Positions 27,672 through 36,585 are shown, numbered from the stretch's first letter. The stretch is DNA of 64,000 bases from Erwinia sp. S63 (GCF_016625195.1 NZ_JACVUP010000019.1:45582-109581), one strand, 5' to 3'. Program-made: numbers and translations. Notes: generated by a model from the letters alone, not told the origin.

Positions 27672-28292
27672 TCAGTTGGCGCTGATAATCCAGATAAGGG
27701 ATCCGTTCGTTGTCTCTCTGACGATCATAAGAGCGCCTTTATCTGGCAGCAGCACACTCCCCCCGCTGGCATAACGCAGCAGGCCACGCTCATCGGCAAC
27801 CTCACCACCCAGCAGAGGGCGCTCAAGGCTGGCTTTAAGCGAGTAATCAACGATCAGCGCGGGTGGAAGTTGCCTGACGGAAGAGATAAAACGAACCTTA
27901 ATACTGGCGCTGAACTGTTTCCCGGGCGACTCAGAAAACGCCCCCGCTCTGCCGTCATTGCCCAGAGGCCCTCGCGCGCGCAGCTGTCGCCGGACCTCAC
28001 CATACTTCTGCAAAACGTTCATGACATCCGCTCTGCCTGTGGCATCCAGAACGTACTGGGCGCTCCCGCCTTCACCACCTCCCTGGAGCGTTAAGTGCAT
28101 GTCGCTGACAGTGGTACTCATGGCGTCAGGGTCTGTGGGCTTATATATCAGCGCGGTGATTTCAAAACGGTCGATTACCTGATCATAAGCGGCGCCGAAG
28201 TCGCTGTCGGCTCTGGAACTGAGGGACGAGCAGGCTACGCCGGCCATCAGAGAAAGCGAGAACACGGTGCGCCTTATTGAGGGTAGGCTCAT
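27672..28292 (-). CDS. hypothetical exported protein (206 aa)
   Basis: A signal peptide is likely (RRTVFSLSLMAGVACSSLSSRA, cleavage about residue 28). The mature protein has no cysteine pair or known motif. The end, SGGSVLLPDKGALMIVRETTNGSLIWIISAN, looks beta-rich and faintly recalls the end of secretin-like or pilus-accessory proteins. It lies next to the transfer remnant on the same strand. Confidence 0.55.
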   Translation of the reverse strand: MSLPSIRRTVFSLSLMAGVACSSLSSRADSDFGAAYDQVIDRFEITALIYKPTDPDAMSTTVSDMHLTLQGGGEGGSAQYVLDATGRADVMNVLQKYGEVRRQLRARGPLGNDGRAGAFSESPGKQFSASIKVRFISSVRQLPPALIVDYSLKASLERPLLGGEVADERGLLRYASGGSVLLPDKGALMIVRETTNGSLIWIISAN

Positions 28293-28418
28293 TTTTTTTT
28301 AACTCCGCAGAAACTAACGGGCAACTTTGATCAGGGAGATTTGATGATGGAACCGAAGACGCAGGCTGGTAGTGACGTACCGCTCGCCGGAGTGAGGCGC
28401 GCAGGAACACAGAGCGTT

Positions 28419-29051
28419 TCATAAATTTTTACCGCTGGTATCAGCCTGTGTCTGGTGAAGTTCTCTCTCAGGCAGAAAGCTGCGGGCGGGAATATCCTGG
28501 GTTGTACCCTTATTTCTCCCACCTAGTGCGCCGCAGCGCTGAAACCAGAACTCCACCTTGTCGGACCGCTCACTGACCAGACCAAAACGCATGGCAGTAC
28601 GGAAGTTAACGCTGTGTCGCAGTGCTCTTTCAACCTGCTCCGCAAGCAGCGCCCTGAATTCTTCAGGTGAAGCGTTGCCCTTTATCTGGCGACAGGTGTA
28701 ACAGACAGGGATAACTCCCCCGTCAACAAGCTCCTGACTGATCGCTTCTGCATGCCAGCCCTGTGCGGGCAGCACTTCACCGCAGTAAGCACAGCAGCCG
28801 TTAAACTGCTGCCGCAGCGCTTCGCGTTTTGATTTTGAAAGATGCATGATTTCACCCCATGAAATGCGCCCGCGTCCCCGGGCACCGCAGCTCGCGTCAG
28901 CGCCGGTGATCCAGTTGCCGTGGTGATAAAACGCTTCGTCGCCGTTATCTAGGCGGATAAAGGTGTATTCGCCCAGCACGCGGATGATGTCGTTCTGCGT
29001 CACGGGTGCCAGCGCGAAAAAAGGTAAATTCAGGGGTGTTGCGATGCTCAT
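28419..29051 (-). CDS. HNH-type endonuclease-like protein
   Basis: A 210-aa protein with two CxxC pairs (CCAYCGEV ~100 and CYTCRQIKGNASPEEF ~140) flanking a short region with HAE. This is the zinc-ribbon HNH layout (C-x-x-C ... H ... C-x-x-C-x-x-x-K-x-x). A strong AGCTGGAGG site precedes the ATG at 29051. The start overlaps the stop of the upstream small gene as ATGA. Role unknown; plasmid leading regions often carry such proteins. Confidence 0.7.
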   Translation of the reverse strand: MSIATPLNLPFFALAPVTQNDIIRVLGEYTFIRLDNGDEAFYHHGNWITGADASCGARGRGRISWGEIMHLSKSKREALRQQFNGCCAYCGEVLPAQGWHAEAISQELVDGGVIPVCYTCRQIKGNASPEEFRALLAEQVERALRHSVNFRTAMRFGLVSERSDKVEFWFQRCGALGGRNKGTTQDIPARSFLPERELHQTQADTSGKNL

Positions 29052-29197
29052 GCCTGCACCTCCAGCTGCTGACGTACGGCGCGCATGAAGTGTGGCCACT
29101 GGTTGAAGGTCATTTTCGGTACGCGCACGCCACGTCCGCTGTTGAAAGCTTTTACAAATGCCGTTGCCTGTGCGAGGATTTGCGGGTCAAAAATCAT
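29048..29197 (-). CDS. small hypothetical protein (49 aa)
   Basis: Starts MIFDPQILAQATAFVK and ends FMRAVRQQLEVQA. AGGAG lies 7 bases before the ATG and the stop overlaps the HNH gene start, so a coupled pair is likely. Basic and probably helical. Not recognised. Confidence 0.6.
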   Translation of the reverse strand: MIFDPQILAQATAFVKAFNSGRGVRVPKMTFNQWPHFMRAVRQQLEVQA

Positions 29198-29280
29198 ATA
29201 ACTCTCCTGAGGATTTGGTTTTGATGAGGCAGCCAGGTGGGACTGGCCGCCGTAATGAAGCAGGGGCAACCCTGCTTTTT

Positions 29281-29820
29281 TTACGCCCGTACGTTACTGC
29301 CCTGCTCCAGCTCTGCGGTCAGCCACTGGCTCGCCTTCAGGAATGCTTTTTCCCCCTGAAGCCCGAAGTGCGCCAGCGCGATGCGCCCAGCCTCTTTCCA
29401 CACTTCTGACTCGTCAGCCGGAAGCATCACCTGATTTTCCGGCACCCGCTGCGCCACGGCCCCGGCCAGGTTGTTCAGGATATGGGCCATAAACTCCCGG
29501 CGCTGGGTGAGCGTGATCGCGACGTCATTCAGGTCGGTCAGCGCCGTCAGCTGGCCACGCAGGGACTGGCGCACTCCCTGGCTGTTGATGTACCTGCGCA
29601 GCCAGTAGCCCGCATCATGTTCAAAATCAAACGAGCGCCAGATAAGCGCGCCTGACGGCTCGCGCACGACCAGGCGAAAGTGACTGCCCTGATCGTCCTC
29701 AATGAAAACATTGCTGAAAGCGGCCGTGACGTGAGTGGCCTGCTCGCGCGAAAATGCGCCGTCGCCCAGCGCCGCTACGCAGCGCATTTCGGTGGTGGTG
29801 CCCGTCTGGGTTGAAGTCAT
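29281..29820 (-). CDS. hypothetical leading-region protein (179 aa)
   Basis: Starts MTSTQTGTTTEMRCVAAL and ends LTAELEQGSNVRA. AGGAG precedes the ATG. Soluble and mostly helical in the second half. It is transcribed out of the first copy of a 449-bp repeat, the same arrangement as the DUF4942 gene at 32328-34010. Not recognised. Confidence 0.6.
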   Translation of the reverse strand: MTSTQTGTTTEMRCVAALGDGAFSREQATHVTAAFSNVFIEDDQGSHFRLVVREPSGALIWRSFDFEHDAGYWLRRYINSQGVRQSLRGQLTALTDLNDVAITLTQRREFMAHILNNLAGAVAQRVPENQVMLPADESEVWKEAGRIALAHFGLQGEKAFLKASQWLTAELEQGSNVRA

Positions 29821-29879
29821 GATGTGCTCCTGTCTGAAATAAATGATCCGGCTGACCGCCGCGCGGTGCCTGAAAAGCC

Positions 29880-30328
29880 CTTCTCTGACGCGGGTTTCTT
29901 CTTTCCGGTCTGGCCTTTCGCGGCAAAGGGCAAAGGAGCAACGACGAAGTGAGGGCATAAAGGGGCGACGACAAAAAGTTTTTGCGGCCCCTGGCGAAAA
30001 GTTTTTGTCGGCGTGCACTTCACCCCTTTTTGCCTGAACCGGCGGTGCTACGACCAGCCCTCCGCGCAAGGGCTGGCCGGAATGCAGGGAAGCGTCAGAA
30101 GCGACGTTGCAGACCGCCCCGCGGGCTGGCCTTGAAGGCCCGGCGGTTTTTTGCCGGGACGGTGAAAGCGACGGCGAAGCCGGCAGCAGCGGTTGACCTC
30201 AGCCATCAGACCCTAGCCGTCAGGCACGGAGCGCGGCCTTTCCCGTTCCGGCGGAGCTTACCGGCTTTGCCGGTTAGCGCAGTAGGGCTCGACGACCCGG
30301 CTTGCCGGGAAGCCGAAGGGGGCCATGT
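29880..30328. repeat. 449-bp direct repeat, copy 1
   Basis: Nearly identical to 34071-34519, with a few substitutions. Contains several GC-rich hairpins (for example CCTCCGCGCAAGGGCTGGCCGG and CCGGCTTTGCCGG) and no gene. It sits directly upstream of the minus-strand gene at 29281-29820. Confidence 0.9.
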
Positions 30329-30685
30329 TTTTGCTGTGGCTGTGGCTGTGGTTGTTAAAAGGTATTTTTATGCGGCGGGAAGTCAGAGCTGACTGAAGAA
30401 AGAATAAAGCTGAACCGGGCCGATAGATTATGGCCATACGCATCCGGGCGGAGAGGACCGGTGCGGCAGCACCGGTTTTCCCGGCCCGCAGGGCGGCGGT
30501 ATTGCCGTTCGGGGCTGACAGAAAGCACAAAGCAAAACCGCGCCAGGCGGCGCGGTGCAGTATAACTTTCGCAAAAATTAATTGCCTGGCCAGTTCTGTG
30601 TGGAAGCGGCCGGCACGCCCGGATGCGGGCCAATGAGCATTATCATCTGGCATCTACTCAAGGTGACAATGCTGCTGTTAGCTCC

Positions 30686-31000
30686 TTAAAGCTGCGCCAG
30701 CGTCTGCAGGGTTTCCGGGTTCTGCTGCACCATGCGGATCAGCAGGACAGCCTGAGCGTTAGGCTTAGCTCTGCCCTGCTCCCAGTTCTGATAGGTGGTC
30801 TCGCCTGTGTGCAGGTAGTGCGCGAAAACGGCCTGTGACAGGTTAAGTTTTTCGCGCACGTCGCGCAGCTCCTGCGGCGCGATGGTGACGGGCTCGCGCT
30901 TGCTGACCTTGTAAGTCTTGAGCGTAATTTTTCCGTCCTGATGATCTTTCAGCTCCTGCATACCCGTCATCAGCTCACTGAAAATGTCGCGTTCAGTCAT
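30686..31000 (-). CDS. higA: HigA-like antitoxin with XRE helix-turn-helix
   Basis: A 104-aa protein with an XRE-type helix-turn-helix at ~45-95: LRDVREKLNLSQAVFAHYLHTGETTYQNWEQGRAKPNAQAVLLIRMV. Antitoxins of this type neutralise HigB-like ribonucleases and bind the operon promoter. Its start overlaps the toxin gene end by 8 bases; the toxin-first order is typical of higBA. Confidence 0.88.
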   Translation of the reverse strand: MTERDIFSELMTGMQELKDHQDGKITLKTYKVSKREPVTIAPQELRDVREKLNLSQAVFAHYLHTGETTYQNWEQGRAKPNAQAVLLIRMVQQNPETLQTLAQL

Positions 31001-31337
31001 GTCTCAGCCCCTTTTTAATTACGTTCAGCGCCGATGCCAGGGCGTCGCGCTGCTGTTTGGTCAGATCGTCACGCTGATCTTTATCGTAGATGGTAAACAG
31101 GATGAACTGGCCTTTTTCGTTGGTCCAGTAATAGATAACCCTGATCCCGCCACGGGTCCCCTTGTTTCGTCGCTCGTCCCGGAACCGGACTTTACGTAAC
31201 CCGCCCGTATCCGGGATCAGATCACCTTTTTCCGGGTCGGCCAGCAGCATGCTCTGAAACAGCCTGAACTGGTCATCATTCAGATAGTCGGCCCGGTATT
31301 TCTCAAAGGTAGAAAGCTCAATAAATAACGCGTGCAT
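30993..31337 (-). CDS. higB: HigB/RelE-family toxin
   Basis: A 114-aa protein: ELSTFEKYRADYLNDDQFRLFQSMLLADPEKGDLIPDTGGLRKVRFRDERRNKGTRGGIRVIYYW followed by QFILFTIYDKDQRDDLT. These are the hallmarks of the HigB-2/RelE superfamily (GLRKVR, GGxRVIYYW, YDK). It probably cleaves mRNA on the ribosome. The ATG at 31337 has AGGA upstream. Confidence 0.88.
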   Translation of the reverse strand: MHALFIELSTFEKYRADYLNDDQFRLFQSMLLADPEKGDLIPDTGGLRKVRFRDERRNKGTRGGIRVIYYWTNEKGQFILFTIYDKDQRDDLTKQQRDALASALNVIKKGLRHD

Positions 31338-31369
31338 GGTTAGTTCCTGTCCCCAACTAGAGGATAGTT

Positions 31370-31388
31370 TATCCCCATATTGGGGATA
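31370..31388. promoter_or_regulatory. operator of the higBA-like pair
   Basis: The palindrome TATCCCCATATTGGGGATA lies 33 bases upstream of the toxin start. A half-site-like GGATAGTTTATCC lies next to it. HigA or the complex probably binds here. Confidence 0.7.
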
Positions 31389-31458
31389 GTTCAATATTCA
31401 TCAGTCACCTGTTCCTGATAAGACTGCGCCGTCAGCTTGTTTGGCACCAGCCAGCGGT

Positions 31459-31791
31459 TCATGCCCTTCTGCGCGCTGTCCATGTGCAGCGATCGCAGGT
31501 GAATTTCTCCCGCCACTTCACAGGCAACGTCTCCGGCATACGGCTGCAGGGTTCCCACTCCGGCAGCGGCGCGCGCTTTTCGCGCGGGCGCAGGTAGATG
31601 CCCCGGATGCGGTTCAGTGCCTGGACGCTGACGCGGCTCCTGCCGCTCAGCTGCTTCATAAACGCGGCGGCGTAGGGATGGCGGGCCAGCCGCGTCCCCC
31701 GCTGATGCGCGTGTTCAACCGCCGCGATGGCCTGCAGGGCGGCCTGACGTTCCGGCAGCAGGGTGACCAGAGAAAGTGATTTCGGGATCAT
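31459..31791 (-). CDS. hypothetical protein (110 aa)
   Basis: Starts MIPKSLSLVTLLPERQAALQAI and ends KFTCDRCTWTARRRA; one CxxC near the C-terminus and many arginines. Its ATG overlaps the stop of the upstream gene (ATGA), so it is coupled to it. Not recognised. Confidence 0.55.
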   Translation of the reverse strand: MIPKSLSLVTLLPERQAALQAIAAVEHAHQRGTRLARHPYAAAFMKQLSGRSRVSVQALNRIRGIYLRPREKRAPLPEWEPCSRMPETLPVKWREKFTCDRCTWTARRRA

Positions 31792-32234
31792 GCGGCGTGC
31801 CCTCCCATCCGAAGCGCGGCGACCAGCTCACCGGCACCGGTGAAGCCCGCCCGCGTGTACTCTGCAATTTTTTCAAGCGTGGTGCGAAGCGTTGCAGGTT
31901 CAAAACGATAGCCAGCGCTCAGCGGGACGCGTGACCGGGTGCGCGCATCCGTCAGCAGCGCGCACCAAACGGGCGAATCGGCCGACGGGCTGACCAGCTC
32001 GACGGCAAGCCCGGCGGCATCGGCGAGGGTCAGCCGCAGGTGTACGGGATAGGCTCCGCCCCATTCGCCGCGCATCTCGCAGTCTGTGCGCCAGCTGTCC
32101 GGCAGCTGCAGCGCGTTCAGCACGGCACCGCTCAGGCGCTGGCGAAATGCTTCGCCCCGGTTGCGGTAGGCTTCAAAATCGCAGCCGGTGAAGGCCTGCA
32201 GGGTGTAAAGCGTGAATTTTTCTTCCTGGGTCAT
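31788..32234 (-). CDS. hypothetical protein (148 aa)
   Basis: Starts MTQEEKFTLYTLQAFTGCDFE. Acidic to neutral, with LRLTLADAAGLAVELVSPSADSP in the middle, likely alpha/beta. It lies 93 bases after the DUF4942 gene on the same strand, followed by the coupled 110-aa gene. Not recognised. Confidence 0.55.
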   Translation of the reverse strand: MTQEEKFTLYTLQAFTGCDFEAYRNRGEAFRQRLSGAVLNALQLPDSWRTDCEMRGEWGGAYPVHLRLTLADAAGLAVELVSPSADSPVWCALLTDARTRSRVPLSAGYRFEPATLRTTLEKIAEYTRAGFTGAGELVAALRMGGHAA

Positions 32235-32327
32235 GATGTTCTGCTCTGTCTCGGGGTTCAGTTTCCCGGCCCGTTTAGCGGGCCGGTGCGGTGTACGGCA
32301 GGGTCGCCCCTGCCAGCCGGGGCGGGT

Positions 32328-34010
32328 TTATTCCGGCTTGTACGCCATGAGGCGCATCACACAAACCCCGGTTCCCGCAAACATGCCCTCCATCGGCGCG
32401 GACCAGCTGCAGTCCCAGCCCGGCAGCAGGTTTTTGCGGTCGCTGCCTGCGGGCAGGATGGCCGCCAGGCGTCCGCCGTTCTTCACCAGATCCGCCGCTG
32501 CGTTCAGGTGCGCCACGGCGCGGCCTTCACTAAACGGCGGATTCATCACGACAACATCAAACCGCTGATCGGTCACCGGTGCCCACGCCAGAAAATCGGC
32601 TTCGATCACGTTGTGGCCTTTGGCCTCCAGTACGCGGCAGTGCAGCGGCGAAATTTCCACGCAGGTGGTCTGCGCCTTCGGCATCAGGTCGGCCAGCCCT
32701 CCCATGCCCGCGCTCGGCTCCAGGCAGGTTTCCCCCTCGCGGATGTCCGCCTCATCGAGCAGCTGCGCGGCAAGTTCGCCCGTGGTCGGGTAAAACTGAT
32801 GCGTTTTCTGCTCCGGCAGCGCGCCGGAAAGCTGGATATCTTCCAGCGCCGTGGTCGGGTCGTAATCGAATTCGAACCAGGTAAAGGCGTTAATGTTCAT
32901 CTTTACGCCGCCCAGGCTCAGCAGCACTTTTTCAGCTTCCGCGCGCGCAGCCGGGTTCTCATCCGAATAGCCCTTAAAGCGGCGGTTATAGGGGTTTGTC
33001 GTGACGGGCGGGCGCGGCTCTTCCCGGCGGTTGCGCTGCTCTGGCTCGGTGCGCTCTGTCTGGAGGTCACCGAGCACGCTCAGTACGGAAAACGGCAGGA
33101 GGTTTGTGTGCAGCTCAAAGGTTTTCGCCTTCGTGCGCGGCTTCTGGCGGTGCTCCGCCGGGATGGCAGCCGGGTGCAGGAAGGCCAGAATGTCATTCAG
33201 GCGCCAGGCCATATCCGGGTGAATTTCAAGATGAATGGTGCCTTTCTGGAAGGCTTTGACGCGCAGCGCGCCGCCGTCGATGGCAACCCACTCCCCCGAA
33301 CGGGCACGCGCGATGGTCAGAATTTTATTGGTCGTGTTCAGGCCGGTCGCGTCGCGCCCCATAAACTTCGCGATCACCTTGCGCAGGTCGTCCACGTAGC
33401 CGGTGCGGTCGTAGTTGCAGTGGCCCCACTGGTCGAACATGCATTCAATAATCATGCGCTTGCTGAAGCCTTCCGGGCGGTTGGTTACGTGGCTGCGCGA
33501 CAGGCTGCGGAAAATACCTTCAACGCGCTCGGAGAAAAATTTCTGACGTGAGAAAAGCAGCTCGGTGAGCGTGGCACGCACCGCGTTCTCTTCAAAATCC
33601 GGCGCTTTCATCTCCTGGATCTGATTGTTCCAGTCATTGCGGCGATCGTTGGGCATGTACTCGTAAACGTCAGTCAGGCTCAGCGCCTGCTGCCAGAAAT
33701 CGGCATTCAGTGACGCCAGCGCGCCGGGCAGGTCAAACAGCTTCGACACGGGCGGCACGTGGTAGCCCCGGCTGCCGTGGAGGTTGCCTCTCAGGAAGTG
33801 CCCCACTGCCTCATGATTGTCACCGCCGCGGATAGAGGCGGACAGGTCATTCAGCTTCGTGCGCAGGAATTTATAACGACCCAGCAGGCTATCAATCAGA
33901 TCGGTTTCAACAGGCGCAAAAAAGGTCTCTGAAATAACTTCCCCGGCGGCGTTGATCGGGGCGCGGTCGGTTATCGCATCAGGGGTGACGTTTACGAGTG
34001 TGTTTTGCAT
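32328..34010 (-). CDS. DUF4942 protein with DNA adenine methylase domain
   Basis: A 560-aa protein with two parts. The N-terminal ~380 residues match the DUF4942 family seen on many enterobacterial plasmids (RNDWNNQIQEM, FEENAVRATLTELLFSRQKFFSERVEGIF, GHCNYDRTGYVDDLRKVI). The C-terminal ~170 residues are a Rossmann methyltransferase with an SAM-binding motif (CLEPSAGMGGLADLM) and a catalytic VVVMNPPFSEG motif of the N6-adenine type. It may protect incoming plasmid DNA. AAGGAG precedes the ATG at 34010. The upstream DNA is the second copy of the 449-bp repeat. Confidence 0.87.
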   Translation of the reverse strand: MQNTLVNVTPDAITDRAPINAAGEVISETFFAPVETDLIDSLLGRYKFLRTKLNDLSASIRGGDNHEAVGHFLRGNLHGSRGYHVPPVSKLFDLPGALASLNADFWQQALSLTDVYEYMPNDRRNDWNNQIQEMKAPDFEENAVRATLTELLFSRQKFFSERVEGIFRSLSRSHVTNRPEGFSKRMIIECMFDQWGHCNYDRTGYVDDLRKVIAKFMGRDATGLNTTNKILTIARARSGEWVAIDGGALRVKAFQKGTIHLEIHPDMAWRLNDILAFLHPAAIPAEHRQKPRTKAKTFELHTNLLPFSVLSVLGDLQTERTEPEQRNRREEPRPPVTTNPYNRRFKGYSDENPAARAEAEKVLLSLGGVKMNINAFTWFEFDYDPTTALEDIQLSGALPEQKTHQFYPTTGELAAQLLDEADIREGETCLEPSAGMGGLADLMPKAQTTCVEISPLHCRVLEAKGHNVIEADFLAWAPVTDQRFDVVVMNPPFSEGRAVAHLNAAADLVKNGGRLAAILPAGSDRKNLLPGWDCSWSAPMEGMFAGTGVCVMRLMAYKPE

Positions 34011-34070
34011 GGCATAGCTCCTTAAATCCGGCTGAGTGGGTGCAGCACGCGCTGCGGACCCGAAAAAGAC

Positions 34071-34519
34071 CTTCTCTGACGCGGGTTTCTTCTTTCCGGT
34101 CTGGCCTTTCGCGGCAAAGGGCAAAGGAGCAACGACGAAGTGAGGGCATAAAGGGGCGACGACTGAAAGTTTTTGCGGCCCCTGGCAAAAAGTTTCTGGC
34201 GGCGTGCACTTCACCCCTTTCTGCCTGAACCGGCGGTGCTACGACCAGCCCTCCGCGCAAGGGCTGGCCGGAATGCAGGGAAGCGTCAGAAGGGACCTTT
34301 CAGACCGCTACGCGGGCTGGCCTTGAAGGCCCGGCGGGGGTTTGCCGGGACGGTGAAAGCGACGGCGAAGCCGGCAGCAGCGGTTGACCTCAGCCATCAG
34401 ACCCTAGCCGTCAGGCACGGAGCGCGGCCTTTCGCGTTCCGGCGGAGCTTACCGGCCTTGCCGGTTAGCGCAGTAGGGCTCGACGACCCGGCTTGCCGGG
34501 AAGCCGAAGGGGGCCATGT
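34071..34519. repeat. 449-bp direct repeat, copy 2
   Basis: Copy of 29880-30328 with scattered substitutions; identity stops sharply after GGGGGCCATGT in both copies. It lies directly upstream of the DUF4942 gene, as copy 1 lies upstream of the 179-aa gene. Confidence 0.9.
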
Positions 34520-34858
34520 CCCGGAAGTTTGTTCATATTTTGAGTGTGTTTTCCGTGATTCTGCCCGAGCCGGCGCTGGTTTGACTCCAGAAGTACTCGC
34601 CTGTCACGCTGAAAAAATTCGGGATAGTTACGAATTATCACAAGCATGAAAAAACTTTATGCAATTGAATTTAATAGCAAATAATGTGCCGGCACTCTCT
34701 GTTAAGGTTCCTCAGTAAACAGACTGGCCAGGAATTCGAATAAGGCCACCGAGACCGGCGCCGCAGGCGCGGGAACCGGGGCCGCCGCGAAGGCGGCAGA
34801 GGTTTTTCGCCTTTACCGGGGCGCCATACGAAACGAAAAAAAGCGCTATAATTCAGAC

Positions 34859-34969
34859 GGACATAGAGCACTGCCTTTCTTCTTTATGGTTAAGGATTAA
34901 CCCGTAGCCGTTGCCGACGTTCCGGTTCCGTTATGAAGCGCCCCTGTCTCTGGGGGCTTTTTTTTAACG
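34859..34969 (+). ncRNA. candidate small RNA
   Basis: A -10 box TATAAT (34847-34852) with a weak -35 is followed about 90 bases later by an intrinsic terminator (AGCGCCCC/GGGGGCT, then eight T, 34937-34965). Only a four-codon ORF (MVKD) lies between, so the product would be a ~110-nt RNA. It lies in a gene-free stretch of the leading region, opposite in direction to neighbouring genes. Confidence 0.5.
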
Positions 34970-34997
34970 CTTATCCGGGCTTCCGTGCCCGCCCCGG

Positions 34998-35411
34998 TTA
35001 ACCCTTCAGCGCGTCCATCACTTTTCTGATGGCTTCATGTTCCTCTGGCCATAGGCGAACCGCTGCTCCCTCCCCGCCCTGCGCGTCTTCCAGTCTCATA
35101 AAATCTCCTGCCACGCGCAGCACCTGAGCCAGCGCTCTGGCGGACACGGTGACTTCCCGCGCCTGCGCCTCGTCCTCGCGCAGGTTTGTTAACATGTCCC
35201 GTACCTCATCCCGCCCGATGCCATAGCGGCGATGGTCGCCATCCTCTGCGATGAACTCCAGCACTCTACCCGCTTCTTTTTCTGTGATATCCATGCATTC
35301 CGCGCTGTCCATCACGTCTTCCAGCGTCCAGACCAGTACAGCAACCGGACTGTCTTCACCGAATGACTCCATCAGGTGGGTACACACTTCTTTAAGGTTA
35401 CCGTGCATCAT
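34998..35411 (-). CDS. DUF1380 family protein
   Basis: A 137-aa acidic protein: VCTHLMESFGEDSPVAVLVWTLEDVMDSAECMDITEKEAGRVLEFIAEDGDHRRYGIGRDEVRDML. The order of VAVLVWT, ITEKEA-x-x-VL and the GIG/RDEV segment fits the DUF1380 proteins of IncF/IncI leading regions. Function unknown; commonly grouped with antirestriction genes, as here 46 bases downstream of klcA. Confidence 0.75.
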   Translation of the reverse strand: MMHGNLKEVCTHLMESFGEDSPVAVLVWTLEDVMDSAECMDITEKEAGRVLEFIAEDGDHRRYGIGRDEVRDMLTNLREDEAQAREVTVSARALAQVLRVAGDFMRLEDAQGGEGAAVRLWPEEHEAIRKVMDALKG

Positions 35412-35457
35412 GTTTTTTCTCCTGTTAACGGGGCGGCCATGCCGCCCCGTGGATTAA

Positions 35458-35895
35458 TCAGTCCAGCGCGGCAAAAATCGCGGCGGCTTCGGGGTGGGCA
35501 AAGGCGTAGTCGGTCAGCTGGCGGTGACGGCGGCAGTACAGCGCGCACAACTCTGTGTCATCGTGGCGGTCATACATCCAGCTGCGGTGGTTCAGCACCA
35601 GTGAGGTGATCACGATGCCCGCCGCCTCGCTGCTCAGGCGCACGTCGCTGTGATTTGCCGGATTAATGAAACGCCAGGTTTCCTCCGCTGCGGGCTTCAT
35701 GAAGCCGCCGCCGGACGGCAGCAGCGCGAAATCCCACGCGCCGCCGTCGTAATCCGCCAGATAACGATCGGCGTACAGGTACACGTTGTTTTCGGCGCGC
35801 ATAAAATCGTCGCCGAACAGCGCGGGCAGGAAACGCAGTCGCACGTAGCCGTCAGGGACGCGCGCGGACTCAAAAGCAGGGGTGGCAATATTCAT
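35458..35895 (-). CDS. klcA: antirestriction protein KlcA/ArdB
   Basis: A 145-aa protein of the ArdB/KlcA family: RLRFLPALFGDDFMRAENNVYLYADRYLADYDGGAWDFALLPSGGGFMKP, then SSEAAGIVITSLVLNHRSW and YRRHRQLTDYAFAHPEAAAIF. These are the family-defining blocks and the length is standard. Such proteins block type I restriction of incoming plasmid DNA in the cytoplasm. Confidence 0.95.
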   Translation of the reverse strand: MNIATPAFESARVPDGYVRLRFLPALFGDDFMRAENNVYLYADRYLADYDGGAWDFALLPSGGGFMKPAAEETWRFINPANHSDVRLSSEAAGIVITSLVLNHRSWMYDRHDDTELCALYCRRHRQLTDYAFAHPEAAAIFAALD

Positions 35896-36334
35896 CAGAA
35901 ATCTCCGCAGTCAGGGTGGTAAACCGTTCCGGCCTTTGCCGTGACTGAATGACAGCCCGGCGAAAAGCGGAGTGTTCAGGAGCGGCGACGAGGCCGCAGC
36001 GCAAGCGAACGGAGACGGGATTACGGACGGCGCAGACGCGAAGCATGAGCGGAGGCGCGACGGGAGTAAGCGCGCCGAAGAGAGTGCGAACGGGGGAGAA
36101 GACGAGCTTGCGCCTCTTGAACACGCAGCGGCCGGGCTAAAGTGAAGTCACGGCACCGGCCGCAGACCGCACGGTTTTTATTCCCCCGCCGCAGGCGGCA
36201 TCAGTGAGGCGCGAAGCAACGTCCTTTTCGTCTTGTCCACATCCGGGGTGCATATCCGCCCCGGAACCCTGTGGATAAAACTGGCCCTGCCGTGCGCCGG
36301 CAGGGGTGCAGAGCGCTGTTCGATTTTTAATCAG
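35896..36334. other. structured intergenic region with DnaA boxes
   Basis: No gene. The part 35940-36150 is a divergent member of the repeat family seen at about 37235-37450 and 43190-43380 (ends GGGCTAAAGTGAAGTCACGGC). The part 36233-36278 holds two inverted DnaA boxes, listed separately. Confidence 0.6.
36233..36278. promoter_or_regulatory. inverted DnaA-box pair around a hairpin
   Basis: TTGTCCACA (36233-36241) and TGTGGATAA (36270-36278, the complement of the consensus TTATCCACA) face each other around CCGGGG/CCCCGG (36243-36248 and 36259-36264). On single-stranded DNA the whole segment can fold into one long stem. It could be a priming or secondary origin site. Confidence 0.65.
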
Positions 36335-36568
36335 TCACGCCCTGAGGTGTTTCTGTATCACGGCCGCGCGGCGGTACAGTTCAACCAGGTCATTATCGAT
36401 CCCCTCAATCAGCAGGCCGGCCATGCGCTGCTCGCGGCTGGCGCCCTGCCAGAGGTGGCGCGCAATCATGTCCCGCAGGCGCAGATGAAACTCATACAGC
36501 GATTCTTCCAGGTCGGCGACGTCGGCCGCCATGGCATCGTTATCAGGGTGCATAGTGTGATCGTTCAT
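36335..36568 (-). CDS. small hypothetical protein (77 aa)
   Basis: Starts MNDHTMHPDNDAMAADVADLEESL and ends RRAAVIQKHLRA; acidic N-terminus, helical basic C-terminus. GGAGAG precedes the ATG. It begins 17 bases after the stop of the methylase gene and is probably cotranscribed with it. Confidence 0.6.
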   Translation of the reverse strand: MNDHTMHPDNDAMAADVADLEESLYEFHLRLRDMIARHLWQGASREQRMAGLLIEGIDNDLVELYRRAAVIQKHLRA

Positions 36569-36585
36569 CGTGTTCTCTCCGGTTA

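Noticed and set aside
29880..30328. CRISPR-like repetition in the leading region
   Set aside because: Only two long copies, 4.2 kb apart; no short regularly spaced repeats and no cas genes.
30258..30653. 131-codon minus-strand frame in the repeat region
   Set aside because: Begins in unique DNA and ends inside the non-coding 449-bp repeat; no ribosome site.
32040..33551. 503-codon frame opposite the DUF4942 methylase gene
   Set aside because: Antisense shadow of a well-supported gene.
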